A DNA stretch of 64,000 bases from Margaritispora aquatica. Lineage: Eukaryota; Ascomycota; Leotiomycetes; Helotiales; Discinellaceae. The stretch is taken from assembly GCA_007644065.1 (NCBI GenBank), contig VJWN01000022.1, positions 496,001 to 560,000 on the forward strand, read 5' to 3'. Positions 15,235 through 25,292 of the stretch are shown piece by piece. The notes under the pieces are model-generated. The model had not been told where the DNA came from, searched no databases, and worked only from the letters and a program-made list of their open reading frames with translations. Position 1 is the stretch's first letter. Each line of letters starts with the position of its first letter. The translations under genes and the position numbers were made by a program.

Positions 15235-17178
15235 TCAAGCATCCAAAGCATCCAAGATAATGCCCCATCCGACTTTCTCTCGCAGTTTCTTTTCATCAAT
15301 CAACTCCTCGGTCTTAATCCTATTTTCTTCTTTGACTTGCTCAGGATCAGTGACGGTGATTTGAATGTTGGGAAATCTCTTAGCGAGATCTTCTTCAGCT
15401 CCATCTTCGTCTGCAACAGCTTGTAGAGTGACATCTTCGGTGTTGTCGTAGTTCTTGAAATGCTGACTCGCTTGATTTTGAGCATAGAAGTCGTTTGTGT
15501 AGCTGTATTGCGCAAGATCAATAACGTTCTCCTCACGGTTGTATTGGAGATTGTAATGTTGTTGGGGCGTAGTCGAGCCTTCAGCGTAGTAATAGATTGG
15601 GTTGTTTCCGATAGAGTTTCCATCCATAGGTCCATGGCCACGTTGATGTCCAGACGCTTCACCAGCGTTGCCTAGGTCCTGTGACATGTACATCGCATCG
15701 TATCTATACTGTTCCTCGCCACCAATGTAGCCCAGTTCGGATCCATTCACGTACTGACTGGCTTGCTGTTGGTTCGATTGTCCGTAGTAAGGTTGTCCAT
15801 TTTGCCCCACCAATATCATATCTCCTTCCATGCCTTGTTGAGTCAACTCTCTGTCTGCAGCACGAGCCTGTCGACGAGAAGCTAGGATGCGACATCGCCT
15901 CGATAGAGTTGGAGTCGAATTCCAGAGGCGAGCATTGTTCGAAGGTCCAGAAGCAGTGCGATCAACGTTGGTCTTTGTACTACTGAGCTGCGTCTGTCTC
16001 TCCTCACCTGATTCCTCACATCTCAACAGCTGATCCTTTTTCAGCTCTGTTGTAATCTTAGTCGGTACCGTAACACTCTCAATCTTGTCAACCACCAACG
16101 CTGCCACCCTCTTCTCCTCCTTATCCTCATCATATATCCTCTTCACACTCTCCAGCCCATCCAAATCCCCCTCATACTCAGCAACCTCCTGGTACTGAGC
16201 CTCGATATCTTTCCCAGTAAGCTTGCACATTTCCGCCACCAGCTTCCATTTCTTCTCCTCAGTCCCATCTAGCGGATCAACACCATTAAGTCCATGCTCA
16301 TAGAAATGATACTGTCTCGCCACAGACAAGCGATCGAATCTCGGAATCGGTAATCTTCTCTTTAAAGTCCCTCCACTCTTCTTGACTCGCTCATCACCGT
16401 CAGCTTTCAACTCTGCAATACCAGGCCAATATGCACGGGTCTCTTCAAGCAAATTCACTCTCTGTCCTTCCGTAAGTCCCTCCTCATTACCCTTCCAGTA
16501 CTGTGTGCGTAGACCTAGAACCTTGCTTAGCCCATTCTCCGTGTTCGCGTTCCGAATGGCGCGCAGCTGCAACTCCTCGCGATACTCAGCAATAACTTCT
16601 AGAATTCGAGTTTCGAGGTCGCGCATGTCTTTCTCGCCTTCGAAAGTTGAACCGGTGTTGGGCTTCATCTCAGCTTTGCGAATTCGAGCCATGCACTCTC
16701 CAATGACCACATCCCCACCATTTCTTCTCTTCTTGGTCTTCTTTCCTTTCTCTTGCCTAATCCCAGTGCCTCTTCTTCCTTCTACAGAGGGCTCAATAAC
16801 AGGCTCCCACATCTCCCGTAACGCCAACTTCCTCTCGCGCGCCAGCAGTGTCTCCTCTAGCTTCGCGCGCAGCTCCTCGGCCTTCTGGCATTGCCACTCT
16901 GCCCGATGACGGTTGTACTCGTGTTGCGTCTGAGGCCAGAAGGGCGAATTGGTGAAACCTGCGTGGTAGCCGTGGAGGTGAAGTCGTTCGTATTGTTCGG
17001 TCGAGATGATGAGGGGTGATTTCCATGATACTGCGATTGTGGGGAGAGGAATGAATGGTATTGACGACTTGATGGATGGGGAGGAGGAAGAAGACAATGA
17101 GGCCATTGCGGAGAATTGAGTGGGTAGTTTTGGGTGGGAGTGCGAAGTGTTGGAGGAGGCGATGGAAGAAGTCGCCAT
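15235..17178 (-). CDS. Unknown 647-residue protein, charged N half and Q/N/Y-rich C half
   Basis: An uninterrupted 647-codon frame from ATG 17178 to TGA 15235. I do not recognise a named domain. The N-terminus (about 1-45) is Ser-rich. Residues about 60-135 contain aromatic-rich LHLHGYHAGFTNSPFWPQTQ followed by a Glu/Lys/Arg-rich, helix-prone stretch (KAEELRAKLEETLLARERKL). A Lys/Arg block KGKKTKKRR (about 160) could be a nuclear localisation signal. About residues 475-585 are rich in Gln, Asn, Tyr and Gly (for example GQPYYGQSNQQQASQY), as in disordered prion-like regions. Coding character is strong over the full length. A 5' leader with its own ORF and possible intron lies just upstream. 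Function unknown; a nucleic-acid-associated role would be a guess. Confidence 0.8.
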   Translation of the reverse strand: MATSSIASSNTSHSHPKLPTQFSAMASLSSSSSPSIKSSIPFIPLPTIAVSWKSPLIISTEQYERLHLHGYHAGFTNSPFWPQTQHEYNRHRAEWQCQKAEELRAKLEETLLARERKLALREMWEPVIEPSVEGRRGTGIRQEKGKKTKKRRNGGDVVIGECMARIRKAEMKPNTGSTFEGEKDMRDLETRILEVIAEYREELQLRAIRNANTENGLSKVLGLRTQYWKGNEEGLTEGQRVNLLEETRAYWPGIAELKADGDERVKKSGGTLKRRLPIPRFDRLSVARQYHFYEHGLNGVDPLDGTEEKKWKLVAEMCKLTGKDIEAQYQEVAEYEGDLDGLESVKRIYDEDKEEKRVAALVVDKIESVTVPTKITTELKKDQLLRCEESGEERQTQLSSTKTNVDRTASGPSNNARLWNSTPTLSRRCRILASRRQARAADRELTQQGMEGDMILVGQNGQPYYGQSNQQQASQYVNGSELGYIGGEEQYRYDAMYMSQDLGNAGEASGHQRGHGPMDGNSIGNNPIYYYAEGSTTPQQHYNLQYNREENVIDLAQYSYTNDFYAQNQASQHFKNYDNTEDVTLQAVADEDGAEEDLAKRFPNIQITVTDPEQVKEENRIKTEELIDEKKLREKVGWGIILDALDA

Positions 17179-17249
17179 GGTGCGAAACTAATGTATGTAA
17201 GTATTTGGGATATTCACACAACCTCGAAGGTGAAGAGAAAGATATACCT

Positions 17250-17564
17250 CTATTGCGAGCCTGAGGTCCCAGTGACCACGACTTCAACCTGGGTTGGTGG
17301 AGGGGGAGGACGACGCGAGGGAGGTTGATTCGCGATGGAGGCAAAGCGCGCACGCTCACGTGCTGGCCCTAAGCGAGCATCAACCTCGAGTCGACTCAGA
17401 CCGATTGGAAGGATCGTTTCTGGAGATTCGGCGCCGTAGAAAAGAGCAAACGCGGGCGGAATGAAGGTAAAGTTGTGGGCGGGATCGGAGGGGTGGGACG
17501 GGCGTCGGTCGAGGATAGGGAGGATGCGGTAGAGGAGCAACTTGGTGCTGTGGTGAAGCTGCAT
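17250..17564 (-). CDS. Possible small gene or upstream ORF in the leader of the 15235-17178 gene
   Basis: A 104-codon frame (ATG 17564, TAG 17250-17252) with a proline/arginine-rich end (QPPSRRPPPPPTQVEVVVTG). Right after its stop, a possible GTATAT donor (about 17246) and an ACATTAG acceptor (about 17187) would remove a leader intron and bring this ORF just upstream of ATG 17178. It could thus be an upstream ORF on the same transcript, or an independent short gene. No family is recognised. There is no independent evidence of translation. Confidence 0.3.
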   Translation of the reverse strand: MQLHHSTKLLLYRILPILDRRPSHPSDPAHNFTFIPPAFALFYGAESPETILPIGLSRLEVDARLGPARERARFASIANQPPSRRPPPPPTQVEVVVTGTSGSQ

Positions 17565-19399
17565 CTAGAGAGCCTGCCATTGTGTCAGCTTGGAGTGCAC
17601 CCTGAAAGTGACCAGTCTGGATAAAATGAGAAGGATTGAGGTGTAGAATAGGTGATCGAAAGCCTTAGAGATAATCAAAGTTAACTGATTTGAAAGTGCA
17701 TTCCGAAAATGCACAATCGATGAAGAGAAATTGGCCTCGCAGAAAACGAAAAGTCCGATACAGGAATGACCTCCCAAAAGCCGTAGCAAGTCCAAAAGCG
17801 CAGTCATGGAATAACCACTTGATATTACACATGGAGCCGTAGAATACAGCTGGATATAAACGAGAGTAATGGAGGGAAAAGATACAAAACACGCAGGTCA
17901 AAAGATGTGGACCCGTCGTCCGGGTGTGATTAAACCGGGCGTGATTGAAGAATAGCATAGAGGCGATTGAAGCTCTGAAGCAAGTGATAGAACTTCAGAC
18001 TAAAGGCTTGCCTCCTCTGGTAGCAAAACTTCTTCGAGTGTTGTGCACAGTGTCAATAGTGTCTTTGCCAATGAGATTGATCAAGAAATCAAGAAATGGA
18101 CGTTCGGAAATTGTCGATGATTCGCAACTTACCCGAGGGAAACAAATACGAATCTATGTATCATATTAGCCCTAGCTCAGTATATGCTCATAGTATCTCC
18201 AGTGAGGTAAGCTAAGGAGTAGATCGGATGGAATATACCTTGAAAGGTTTGGAAACAGTAACAGCAATGGCTTATGTGCGCAATGTAGACTAGCTTTCCG
18301 AGCATTCAGTCCACGATACAGCCCTTTTTCAAGTTTCAAGTCAAGAAAATTACTAGGAGCAGAACGGAGAAAAGCAATGGCGTCGGGTTCGAGAGCGTCG
18401 GGGTAGAGGGATCGCGGCTCCTGCAGAGAGAGTTCAATTCAAATGTTAGTGTAGGAGACTCAAGCTAATCGCTGTGACCTACTCGACCAAAGCGGCACTT
18501 TACTTCGTGGCAACCGGCTGAGACCAAACATGCGACTCTAAGTCCAAATTTCATACTGCTAGTTCTAAATTGCTACGCGTTGTAGGACATCGATAGGTAA
18601 TGGATAAAGTAGACAAGACAGGTAAGATTTTCATCGCTTGGTACTTTATTACCGTTATCAAAGGCCTTCAAATTGACAAAAGATACAATATATAGACATA
18701 ATGTATGCTTCTAAAAGAGATGCTAAATCTGGTTTCCATCGCTCGCTTGCAAATTTGAAGTGAACAAACTGACTAGAGGTCACAGGCAGGACATTGGAAT
18801 AGCTTGGTGGACAAAATTTAATAAAGCAGCATATTCATCAGTCAGTCTAAATATCATAATGAACTAGAGATGTCACAACAAGAGAGAATGGATCCACTTA
18901 TGATAGTGAATAAGTTGTCCTTGCTCAGTCCAAGTCCAGGTTCAAATTGTAAGGCAAAAGTAGTGCAACAAGGTCACGATTATCGCTTATTTCCCCACAT
19001 TTTTCAGGTTGGCTGTGATGAAGTAAACAAAACTTCGCAACGTGACAACCATCTTATTCTGTTGTTCATATCTCTCTCCAGGACAAGATCTGGCAGTTTT
19101 TGGCATTTCGCGTGATATCTCGACAACACATTCAAAGCACGGTCTCTGTGGTAGACAATTGTGGCCAGCGGCCTCTTGCTTGCTAGCCTGTAGCAGGCAA
19201 TTCAGCTCTATCAATTCAGAGCACGAGATTTGGCCTCGATATTCGACCACTATCTGCGAAAATTTCGAAACCGAGGCTATTGCGCAAAATTGGCAAAATT
19301 GCTTTATAGCACACCATTCAAGTAAAGTAAGCACCTACTCTATGCCAACAGCATCAATTGCCAATACCACCGAAGCAGTTACCAAAAACAAAGAAAGCT
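17565..19399. other. Intergenic region, no supportable gene
   Basis: It separates a minus-strand gene and a plus-strand gene (divergent), so both promoters should lie here. Only short, repeat-free frames are present and none has a recognisable domain. The last 400 bp before 19400 presumably hold the promoter and leader of the next gene. Confidence 0.5.
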
Positions 19400-20662
19400 A
19401 TGGCGAAGAACAACAGAAACAAGAATGTCAATAGGGCCAAGGCAAAGAAGGTTGCGCGCGAGAACCCTGCCATGCTAGCATCCATTGTTAGCCACACCAA
19501 GGCAGATCTCTACGAAATCCCAGACGGCGCAACTCCTCAGCAGCGACTTCACGCCTATTTGCTCAACTTGATCAACTCTCCACGATTCCTCGAGGCCATG
19601 GCAATTTCCGAGCACAAATTCACGAAAGTCAAGTATCGCCTCCTTGACCCTTTCCTCAGCCCAAAGAATCTTCCTGTCAGCCAAGAGAAGCTCGCAATTT
19701 TCCCAAATATCCCAACCAAGGCTCCCGAAGCGTTCAATGAGGAAATTGCTCATGTCATCAGGGGATCCAAACTCATAGACAAGTTTGATGGTACGCATCC
19801 TAAGATTGAAGATTGCTTAATTGCTTGTGGCGTTCAGGACATCGAGCTCGAGCAGGAGCGATTGATAGGAGGAAAGTGGCATAAGGTGAACCTTGCCAAC
19901 AGAGCTACCCATAGGCTTGCCATCCTTGAAGTAACAACCGATGTCTTCCTTTATAAGTGCCAGTACCCTGATGGACGTATTCGTTGGTCTATTAAGGCTG
20001 TTCTCATGGCGAACGACTTTGCATCACAGTGTATGCGCGCTAAGGGTGTCAGTCGAAAGGAGGCGTTTGAGGAAGAGAACCTGTTGCAAGCCGTTCTGGA
20101 GGTTCATATCTACAACCGAGTTGAGGACGGCATCATGAGCGAGCGAGAGATTGCTGCATTCGAGAGATTGATGACGTGGGAGGTAGTTGTTGAGTTGTTG
20201 AAGCATGAAGCTCGCTGTTCAATTGGCAAAGAGGAGCGCTGCTATGATCCCTTGTTGCATATGGAGATCGAAGGCTTTCTTTTTGGAATGAGGAAGATCG
20301 GAGAAACGGCTGACACTAATGACGACGAGGTCAATCACACAGAGAGCACTCATGACAAGAGCCAAGAAAAGGAGGCTTCTGAAAACGCGCTGACTGAAAA
20401 AATCCATCGCAGACACCTCCTAGCGAGTGACTATGATTCCGATGATTCCGAGATAGGTGGCATGGATGGTCAGAATTTGGCTTCAGCCTTCCAGGACATG
20501 GGACCTATGGATGGAATTTCAGCTATTTTGCTTGCCGCGGAGATGATCGAGGCCAGAGAGACTCGAAAGGCTCGGAAGGGTGAAAATTCTCAGAATAAAG
20601 ATAAGAAAGGAACTGCCGAAATCGAGACTGTTAAACATGAGGATAGTGGTTATGAAGCATAA
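19400..20662 (+). CDS. Unknown 420-residue protein, member of a local tandem family
   Basis: The frame continues upstream, but the first ATG is 19400, giving MAKNNRNKN; this was preferred over a TTG at 19358. The N-terminus is very basic (NRAKAKKVARENP). The middle (about 60-310) looks globular. The C-terminus (about 320-420) is acidic/charged and low complexity, with SDYDSDDSE. I do not recognise a family. The stretch VVELLKHEARCSI then YDPLLHMEIEGF (about residues 265-300) matches CVELLKYESALMY then EDPLLHIGISG in the next plus-strand gene, and a GRIRWSIKAVLM segment has a counterpart there too. The two genes therefore seem to be diverged tandem duplicates. Function and location unknown; the basic start would fit a nuclear protein. 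Confidence 0.75.
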   Translation: MAKNNRNKNVNRAKAKKVARENPAMLASIVSHTKADLYEIPDGATPQQRLHAYLLNLINSPRFLEAMAISEHKFTKVKYRLLDPFLSPKNLPVSQEKLAIFPNIPTKAPEAFNEEIAHVIRGSKLIDKFDGTHPKIEDCLIACGVQDIELEQERLIGGKWHKVNLANRATHRLAILEVTTDVFLYKCQYPDGRIRWSIKAVLMANDFASQCMRAKGVSRKEAFEEENLLQAVLEVHIYNRVEDGIMSEREIAAFERLMTWEVVVELLKHEARCSIGKEERCYDPLLHMEIEGFLFGMRKIGETADTNDDEVNHTESTHDKSQEKEASENALTEKIHRRHLLASDYDSDDSEIGGMDGQNLASAFQDMGPMDGISAILLAAEMIEARETRKARKGENSQNKDKKGTAEIETVKHEDSGYEA

Positions 20663-21357
20663 GTGTACTTACGATGGAAAGCATTTTGTTAGCGTTAAGC
20701 TGTGGTCGTTGTCTCAGTTATGGTTAAACCCTGAGAAATTCGAAAGTTGCGATAGAAATAGAAACACCTGATTCTTAATTGAGCATTGCCATGTGAAGTG
20801 ATACATAGCTATGTCTCAACATATTTGATGATGTGCGGTTAATAGTTGTTTAAACGGTAAACTATTGATGCAAGGTGAAATCAGCTACATGAATCCTGTT
20901 TCTACAAAGATCGAGACGTAAAGTATTGTGTTTGTAAATATCTTGACATAACTTCAACCGAAAGTTCGATAAAAATTTGGACATGGAGATCACAAGAGTG
21001 CGCGACAGGATGCGAAAGCACTGATGCGGCCGCGTCACATGATCACTCATCGGCCAATCACACGTGCTCGCTAAAGTCAAAAGGAGAAGAGATCTTGATG
21101 CTGCAGAAACTCAAAGGCGTAGACAACACTTCATCGTTCCATACGTAGAAAGCTCCGCGGAGAGTTTTCTTTCAATACCTATTGTATTGGAAGACTCAAC
21201 TTTCTCGCAAGGCACTTTCTCTCCTAAGAGCTCTACAAGGAGAGAAGGAAAAACAAAACCGTTCGTCAGTGCAAATTTGAGTTGACAGTCAACCTCGGTA
21301 AGCTCTTCCATTCAAAGAGCCGAATGAAACATCTAATGCTAACTGCAGAAGACTAAA
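20663..21357. other. Spacer between the tandem unknown genes
   Basis: AT-rich 3' flank of the first gene and promoter of the second. A likely 5' UTR intron lies at 21298-21348 (GTAAGC donor, GCTAAC branch site, GCAG acceptor), 10 nt upstream of ATG 21358. In the reading frame of the second gene a TGA precedes that intron, which supports the start at 21358. Confidence 0.5.
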
Positions 21358-22614
21358 ATGGAGCCCTTTGTTCCTCTGAAGTCCTATGAGGTGGTCGACA
21401 AGACGGATCCAGCTGCTAAGATGGTCATAATCTGGGTGCCAGAGGGAGATTCTCCACCCATTGGCAGAATTGCTCTCTTCCTTGACAACTACATTCTTCT
21501 GGATCGAATGAAAAATGGACAACTTTATCCAAAAAAGTTCAGTCCATTCCAACGTGGTTTGGTGACTGCAATGGAGGCATTCTACGAGCGGAGATTGAAG
21601 GGTAGAGACGGAAACATATACAAGATGGAAGCTTGCTCTTTCTCCGAGTTGCTAAAGCTCACTGGACTACCTGATTGCGGAATCCATGACATTGCTGTTG
21701 AGGGAGAGGAGGTAATTGATCAGATCCGCATTCACTTCGTGGTGGACAGGGGCCCTCTGCATGGTGATTCCTTGGACTACTGGAAGGTCAAGATCTGCTT
21801 GAGCTTCGAGGATTCGTCAGGCAATGTACTCAAGGCCAAGGAGACAATGAACGGCGATAAAGTCGATACGAGTCCTCGAGAGCTGTTGGTTGAGCTTGAG
21901 ACGGGATTCAAGGTTCCTGTGTTCTTCAAATACGTGTGGGAGGTCAGAAAGTTTTGCGAGCTGTTCACTTGGATTCCTTGTGTGGAGTTACTCAAGTATG
22001 AGTCCGCACTGATGTACTACGTACCGGAGACCGAAGATCCTCTACTTCACATCGGAATCTCAGGCAAGGGTGGTCATATCTACAAAACCCCCAAAGTGCC
22101 TTTGTCGTGGGACTTTGAGGAGAAGAAGGAGAAAGTCGCAGCACCCTCACTAGCTGCAAAGAATGAGTTTCAAGATATCAAGAGCAGCCCAGGAAATGCA
22201 CCATCCATGCAATCCGTGCCAAAAAAGAGACCAAACACATCGGCATCTGAAGACTCTCCAGTCGCAAAGACAGTTAGAGTTAGTGGAAGATTGAGAGAAG
22301 CCCAAGCACCTGTCACCCAACCTGCTCAGAATCCTCAAGTTCCAGTTGAAAAGACGGCCAAAAAGACAACCCAAGACCGCGTGATTCTGAGGTCCATTCA
22401 TGTTGCAACTGCCATTCACCACGCAAATATCCATGGAATCGAATATCCACGCTCCGTCGAGTTTCCTGCAGTCCATCCTAATGGCACCCCAATGAACATT
22501 GCGGAGATTCAGGTTGAGGTTGAGAAGATCAATAGTGCGGCTTATGCAAGACGTCAATTGAGTAACTGGTACAAGGAGGAGCAAAAGTTTACATTTCACG
22601 TTAAGCAAAAGTAA
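21358..22614 (+). CDS. Unknown 418-residue protein, second member of the tandem family
   Basis: An intronless frame from ATG 21358 to TAA 22614. The N half (about 1-245) looks globular, with FSELLKLTGLPDCGIHDIAV and WKVKICLSFEDSSG. The key stretch shared with the preceding gene is CVELLKYESALMY then EDPLLHIGISG (about residues 210-240). The C half has a Ser/Pro/Lys linker (about 255-335), including a basic KKRPNTSASEDSPVAKTVRV and alternating PVTQPAQNPQVPV. It ends in a separate small ordered region (about 340-418; RSIHVATAIHHANIHGIEYP). I do not recognise any family. Same strand as its neighbour with a 0.7 kb spacer, as expected of a tandem duplicate. The resemblance is short and was found by eye, so homology is likely but unproven. 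Confidence 0.75.
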   Translation: MEPFVPLKSYEVVDKTDPAAKMVIIWVPEGDSPPIGRIALFLDNYILLDRMKNGQLYPKKFSPFQRGLVTAMEAFYERRLKGRDGNIYKMEACSFSELLKLTGLPDCGIHDIAVEGEEVIDQIRIHFVVDRGPLHGDSLDYWKVKICLSFEDSSGNVLKAKETMNGDKVDTSPRELLVELETGFKVPVFFKYVWEVRKFCELFTWIPCVELLKYESALMYYVPETEDPLLHIGISGKGGHIYKTPKVPLSWDFEEKKEKVAAPSLAAKNEFQDIKSSPGNAPSMQSVPKKRPNTSASEDSPVAKTVRVSGRLREAQAPVTQPAQNPQVPVEKTAKKTTQDRVILRSIHVATAIHHANIHGIEYPRSVEFPAVHPNGTPMNIAEIQVEVEKINSAAYARRQLSNWYKEEQKFTFHVKQK

Positions 22615-23151
22615 CTAATTGTACCTTTGGGTCGTTGGGTCGGGATGAAGCGCTTGTTCTTGCGATGAACGATGGATCTCGGGTTTAACTTGGGAGCAGA
22701 AGCCATGATTCGAGAGGCTGAAAGACGCCTGTACTCGAGATAATGAGTCCATAAATGAAAGCTCTTTGAGTGTACGATACTCAAATCCTACTAAGTTGTG
22801 AATAGAATACAGTTTTCGGCTGAAAATTCGCACAAACCGTGTCAAACTTGCAAACACTTCCAAACGTCCTACGCAAGTCGCCCTTATTACCAATTCTTTC
22901 AGAGGTACCTTCAGTGCCATGAGATCTTTATTCCTTTCTGTTTCAAGCGATCCTAAAGTAACAGTCAAAATTCAGAATCGAGCATGTTGTAATGACACAT
23001 GATCTCCGCACTTGAGCAAAAACACTGCATGACATTGACTTGTATCAAATTTATCCTTAATCTATATATATACACAGATATACGTAGGATTTAAATCGTC
23101 AAGTTTGACTATTCATCATGGGATATTGCGTTCATATTCTCATTCCGCATT
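22615..23151. other. Convergent spacer
   Basis: It lies between the 3' ends of a plus-strand gene and a minus-strand MFS gene. A minus frame (22615-22968) overlaps this spacer but has no domain and is not called. AT-rich sequence near 23060-23090 could hold polyadenylation signals. Confidence 0.4.
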
Positions 23152-24855
23152 CTAGTAAACATATCTGAAATTTCGATTCTACCAACAAGATTAGCGGAGC
23201 TCACTTTAACACATGGAGATTCAAGACTACTCACCTCAAAATCCGTCAAATCACCACCATTTTCCTCTAACGCGTCCATCTCAGCGTTACTTCCAACAGT
23301 CGCGACTTTATCTCTATCTCCATTGCGCTTCACCAGCAAACATCTCAGCAAAAATGCGATAACAACCTGTGTCACCGAGCATGCAAGAATGACCTTGCAG
23401 CCAGTCGGGTAGGTTGGACTCTCCTTCGCAATGAATGCGTGTGGCCCGATGATGTTACCAACGCAATAAGTCATGAACACGATTGCTACGCCGGTCGTGC
23501 GCTTCGTGTAACCACCGAGGTTGGTTGCTGGCATCTGTAAAGCGAGGACAAGAGAGGCGACGTAGGAACCAACCATGTAGTATCCGAACAAGACGCCAAT
23601 TTTTTGAGTCTTGCGGTTGAGCTGCCACATCAGGCAAATACCCAAGACAGTGGGGATGAGGTAAAGCATCATGACGACCGTTCTGATGTTCCTGAATCGG
23701 GAGGCGAGGAAAGTACCGGATAAGATCCAAAAGACTTGGAAAGCACCCTGAGGAATACCGAGAGCAGTAGTCAACAAAGGATCCTTGACCAAACCCTTGA
23801 TGATGAGCTTTCCAAAGTTGGCGATACCTCCATTGATGACTTCATTGAGAAGCATGTATAACGCAAGCAACCAGACTTGGGGATCAAGCAGTGCCTCGCG
23901 AATTTGATACCATTTGATAGTGCGATTGAGAATACCAGTCCGTCCAAGCTTAGCTCGTCCAACAAGGACAGCTTTCTCTTCGAGACTGAATCGCTTTGCG
24001 GATAGAATACTATCTGGAAGGACCCAAAAGAGGAGACAGCCCCAGAGAATGGTAACCCCTCCGCAGCAGAGGAAGATGGTTTTCCAAACTGGAAAAGTGT
24101 CGATTTGGCCGATGCCATATGTGATGAGACCTCCAATCTGGGATTTTTAGCATTGACACAATATCTGGGCAAGATTCTTACCATAGATCCTACTCCATTG
24201 CAAGAGTAGAAGATGCCTGCTCGGAAAGGCTGCTCTTGTCGAGTATACCTAGTGTGGTGTCAATTACATCACTTACCACGAGTTGAACAGGCTTGACTTA
24301 CCACATGCCAACGATCATCATAAAGCAAGGTGTGATTGGAGCTTCAAAGACACCCAGCAAGAACCTACAAATGGCCAACCCGGTGAAGCTGCTACACCCC
24401 GCCGTAATCATCAACACGCTTCCCCAGCTCACAACACAACCCGCCACCACCTTCGCCATCAATGTTTTCTGGGCAAGATAACTCCATGGATACTCGGCAA
24501 ACAGATACGCAAAGTAGAAAATACTGCCTAACCAGCTGTACTGATCAAGTGTGGTGTGTGTATCAGTAAGAAGATCAAAGACGGCAGAGTAAGCGAGCGC
24601 AGACTTGTCGATGTATTGTAACACATAAGTCCCTGCTAGCATGGGTAGAATGATAAGGTCGACTTTTCGAACGAGACGCTTGCTATGCTGTTTATCGGAA
24701 AGGAGCTCTTGGATGTAATCTGGCGAGAAGTTGTTGTCGCGCAGGAAGAGGTCTGCTTCATCCAGGTCGGAGATCTCGCCTACCTCCACTTTTGGATCAG
24801 AATTAACAGTGGTAAGGTCGTTAGACTTGTCCATCTTTTTTTCCTGGGGAGCCAT
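23152..24855 (-). CDS. MFS permease of the allantoate/Dal5-like anion:cation symporter family
   Basis: Four exons on the minus strand: 24855-24302, 24248-24182, 24137-23235 and 23178-23152, totalling 516 residues. About 12 membrane segments are visible. Family marks include KVDLIILPMLAGTYVLQYIDKSALAYS at the first helix (cytosolic half RKVDLIILP), FAEYPWSYLAQK, and ICRFLLGVFEAPITPCFMM. The last intron (23179-23234, 56 nt, GTGAGT...GGTAG) was chosen because splicing it yields the usual family ending DLTDFENRNFRYV followed by a stop; reading through gives an unrelated tail. Members import carboxylates and nitrogenous or vitamin-like organic anions (allantoate, nicotinate, pantothenate and others) across the plasma membrane. 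The substrate cannot be told from sequence. The adjacent regulator and oxidoreductases suggest a catabolic or metabolite cluster. Confidence 0.9.
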
Positions 24856-25292
24856 TACGAGATGAAGCGAAAACACGATGAAGGCGGTGCAAAGGCGCAA
24901 CTAATAGTTCGCGAATTGAAGAAACTGTTTCATTCTTGTATGCAAGCCCAGCCTCTATCATGCTTTCCGGCAAAGAGATAGCAGGCCCGGAAGCCAAGGG
25001 AGCGATAAAGATATCATGGCTCCATGATCAGAATTTCTGGGGTTTTGGAATGATTGCAGGCATAAAGAACGCTGAATACCCACATTGATGCACTCGGATT
25101 TGAAGCTGATGCGCCGAAGTGCGGGCAACATCCTCTCCCGACGGGGGAAAGTGGGACAACGGGAAACTCTAATTGATGAGATAGGGGTAGGTTCGTGTAA
25201 TCATATCTCTACCTTGACGACGACAAGAATGGGGTGGATGAACAGCCAAGTAGGTAAGCCTGCTAATGATATGATAACAATTCGGAGATCAT
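24856..25292. other. Upstream region of the MFS permease gene
   Basis: Promoter side of the permease (-) and 3' flank of the next minus-strand gene. No gene or clear motif is seen. Confidence 0.4.

Noticed and set aside
16382..16909. 175-codon plus frame
   Set aside because: It is antisense to the well-supported 647-residue gene and is Ser/Arg-rich because it mirrors Glu/Arg-rich coding sequence.
22615..22968. 117-codon minus frame with MTVTLGSLETERNK start
   Set aside because: It lies in a convergent spacer, has no recognisable domain and no splice partner, and overlaps probable 3' UTRs.
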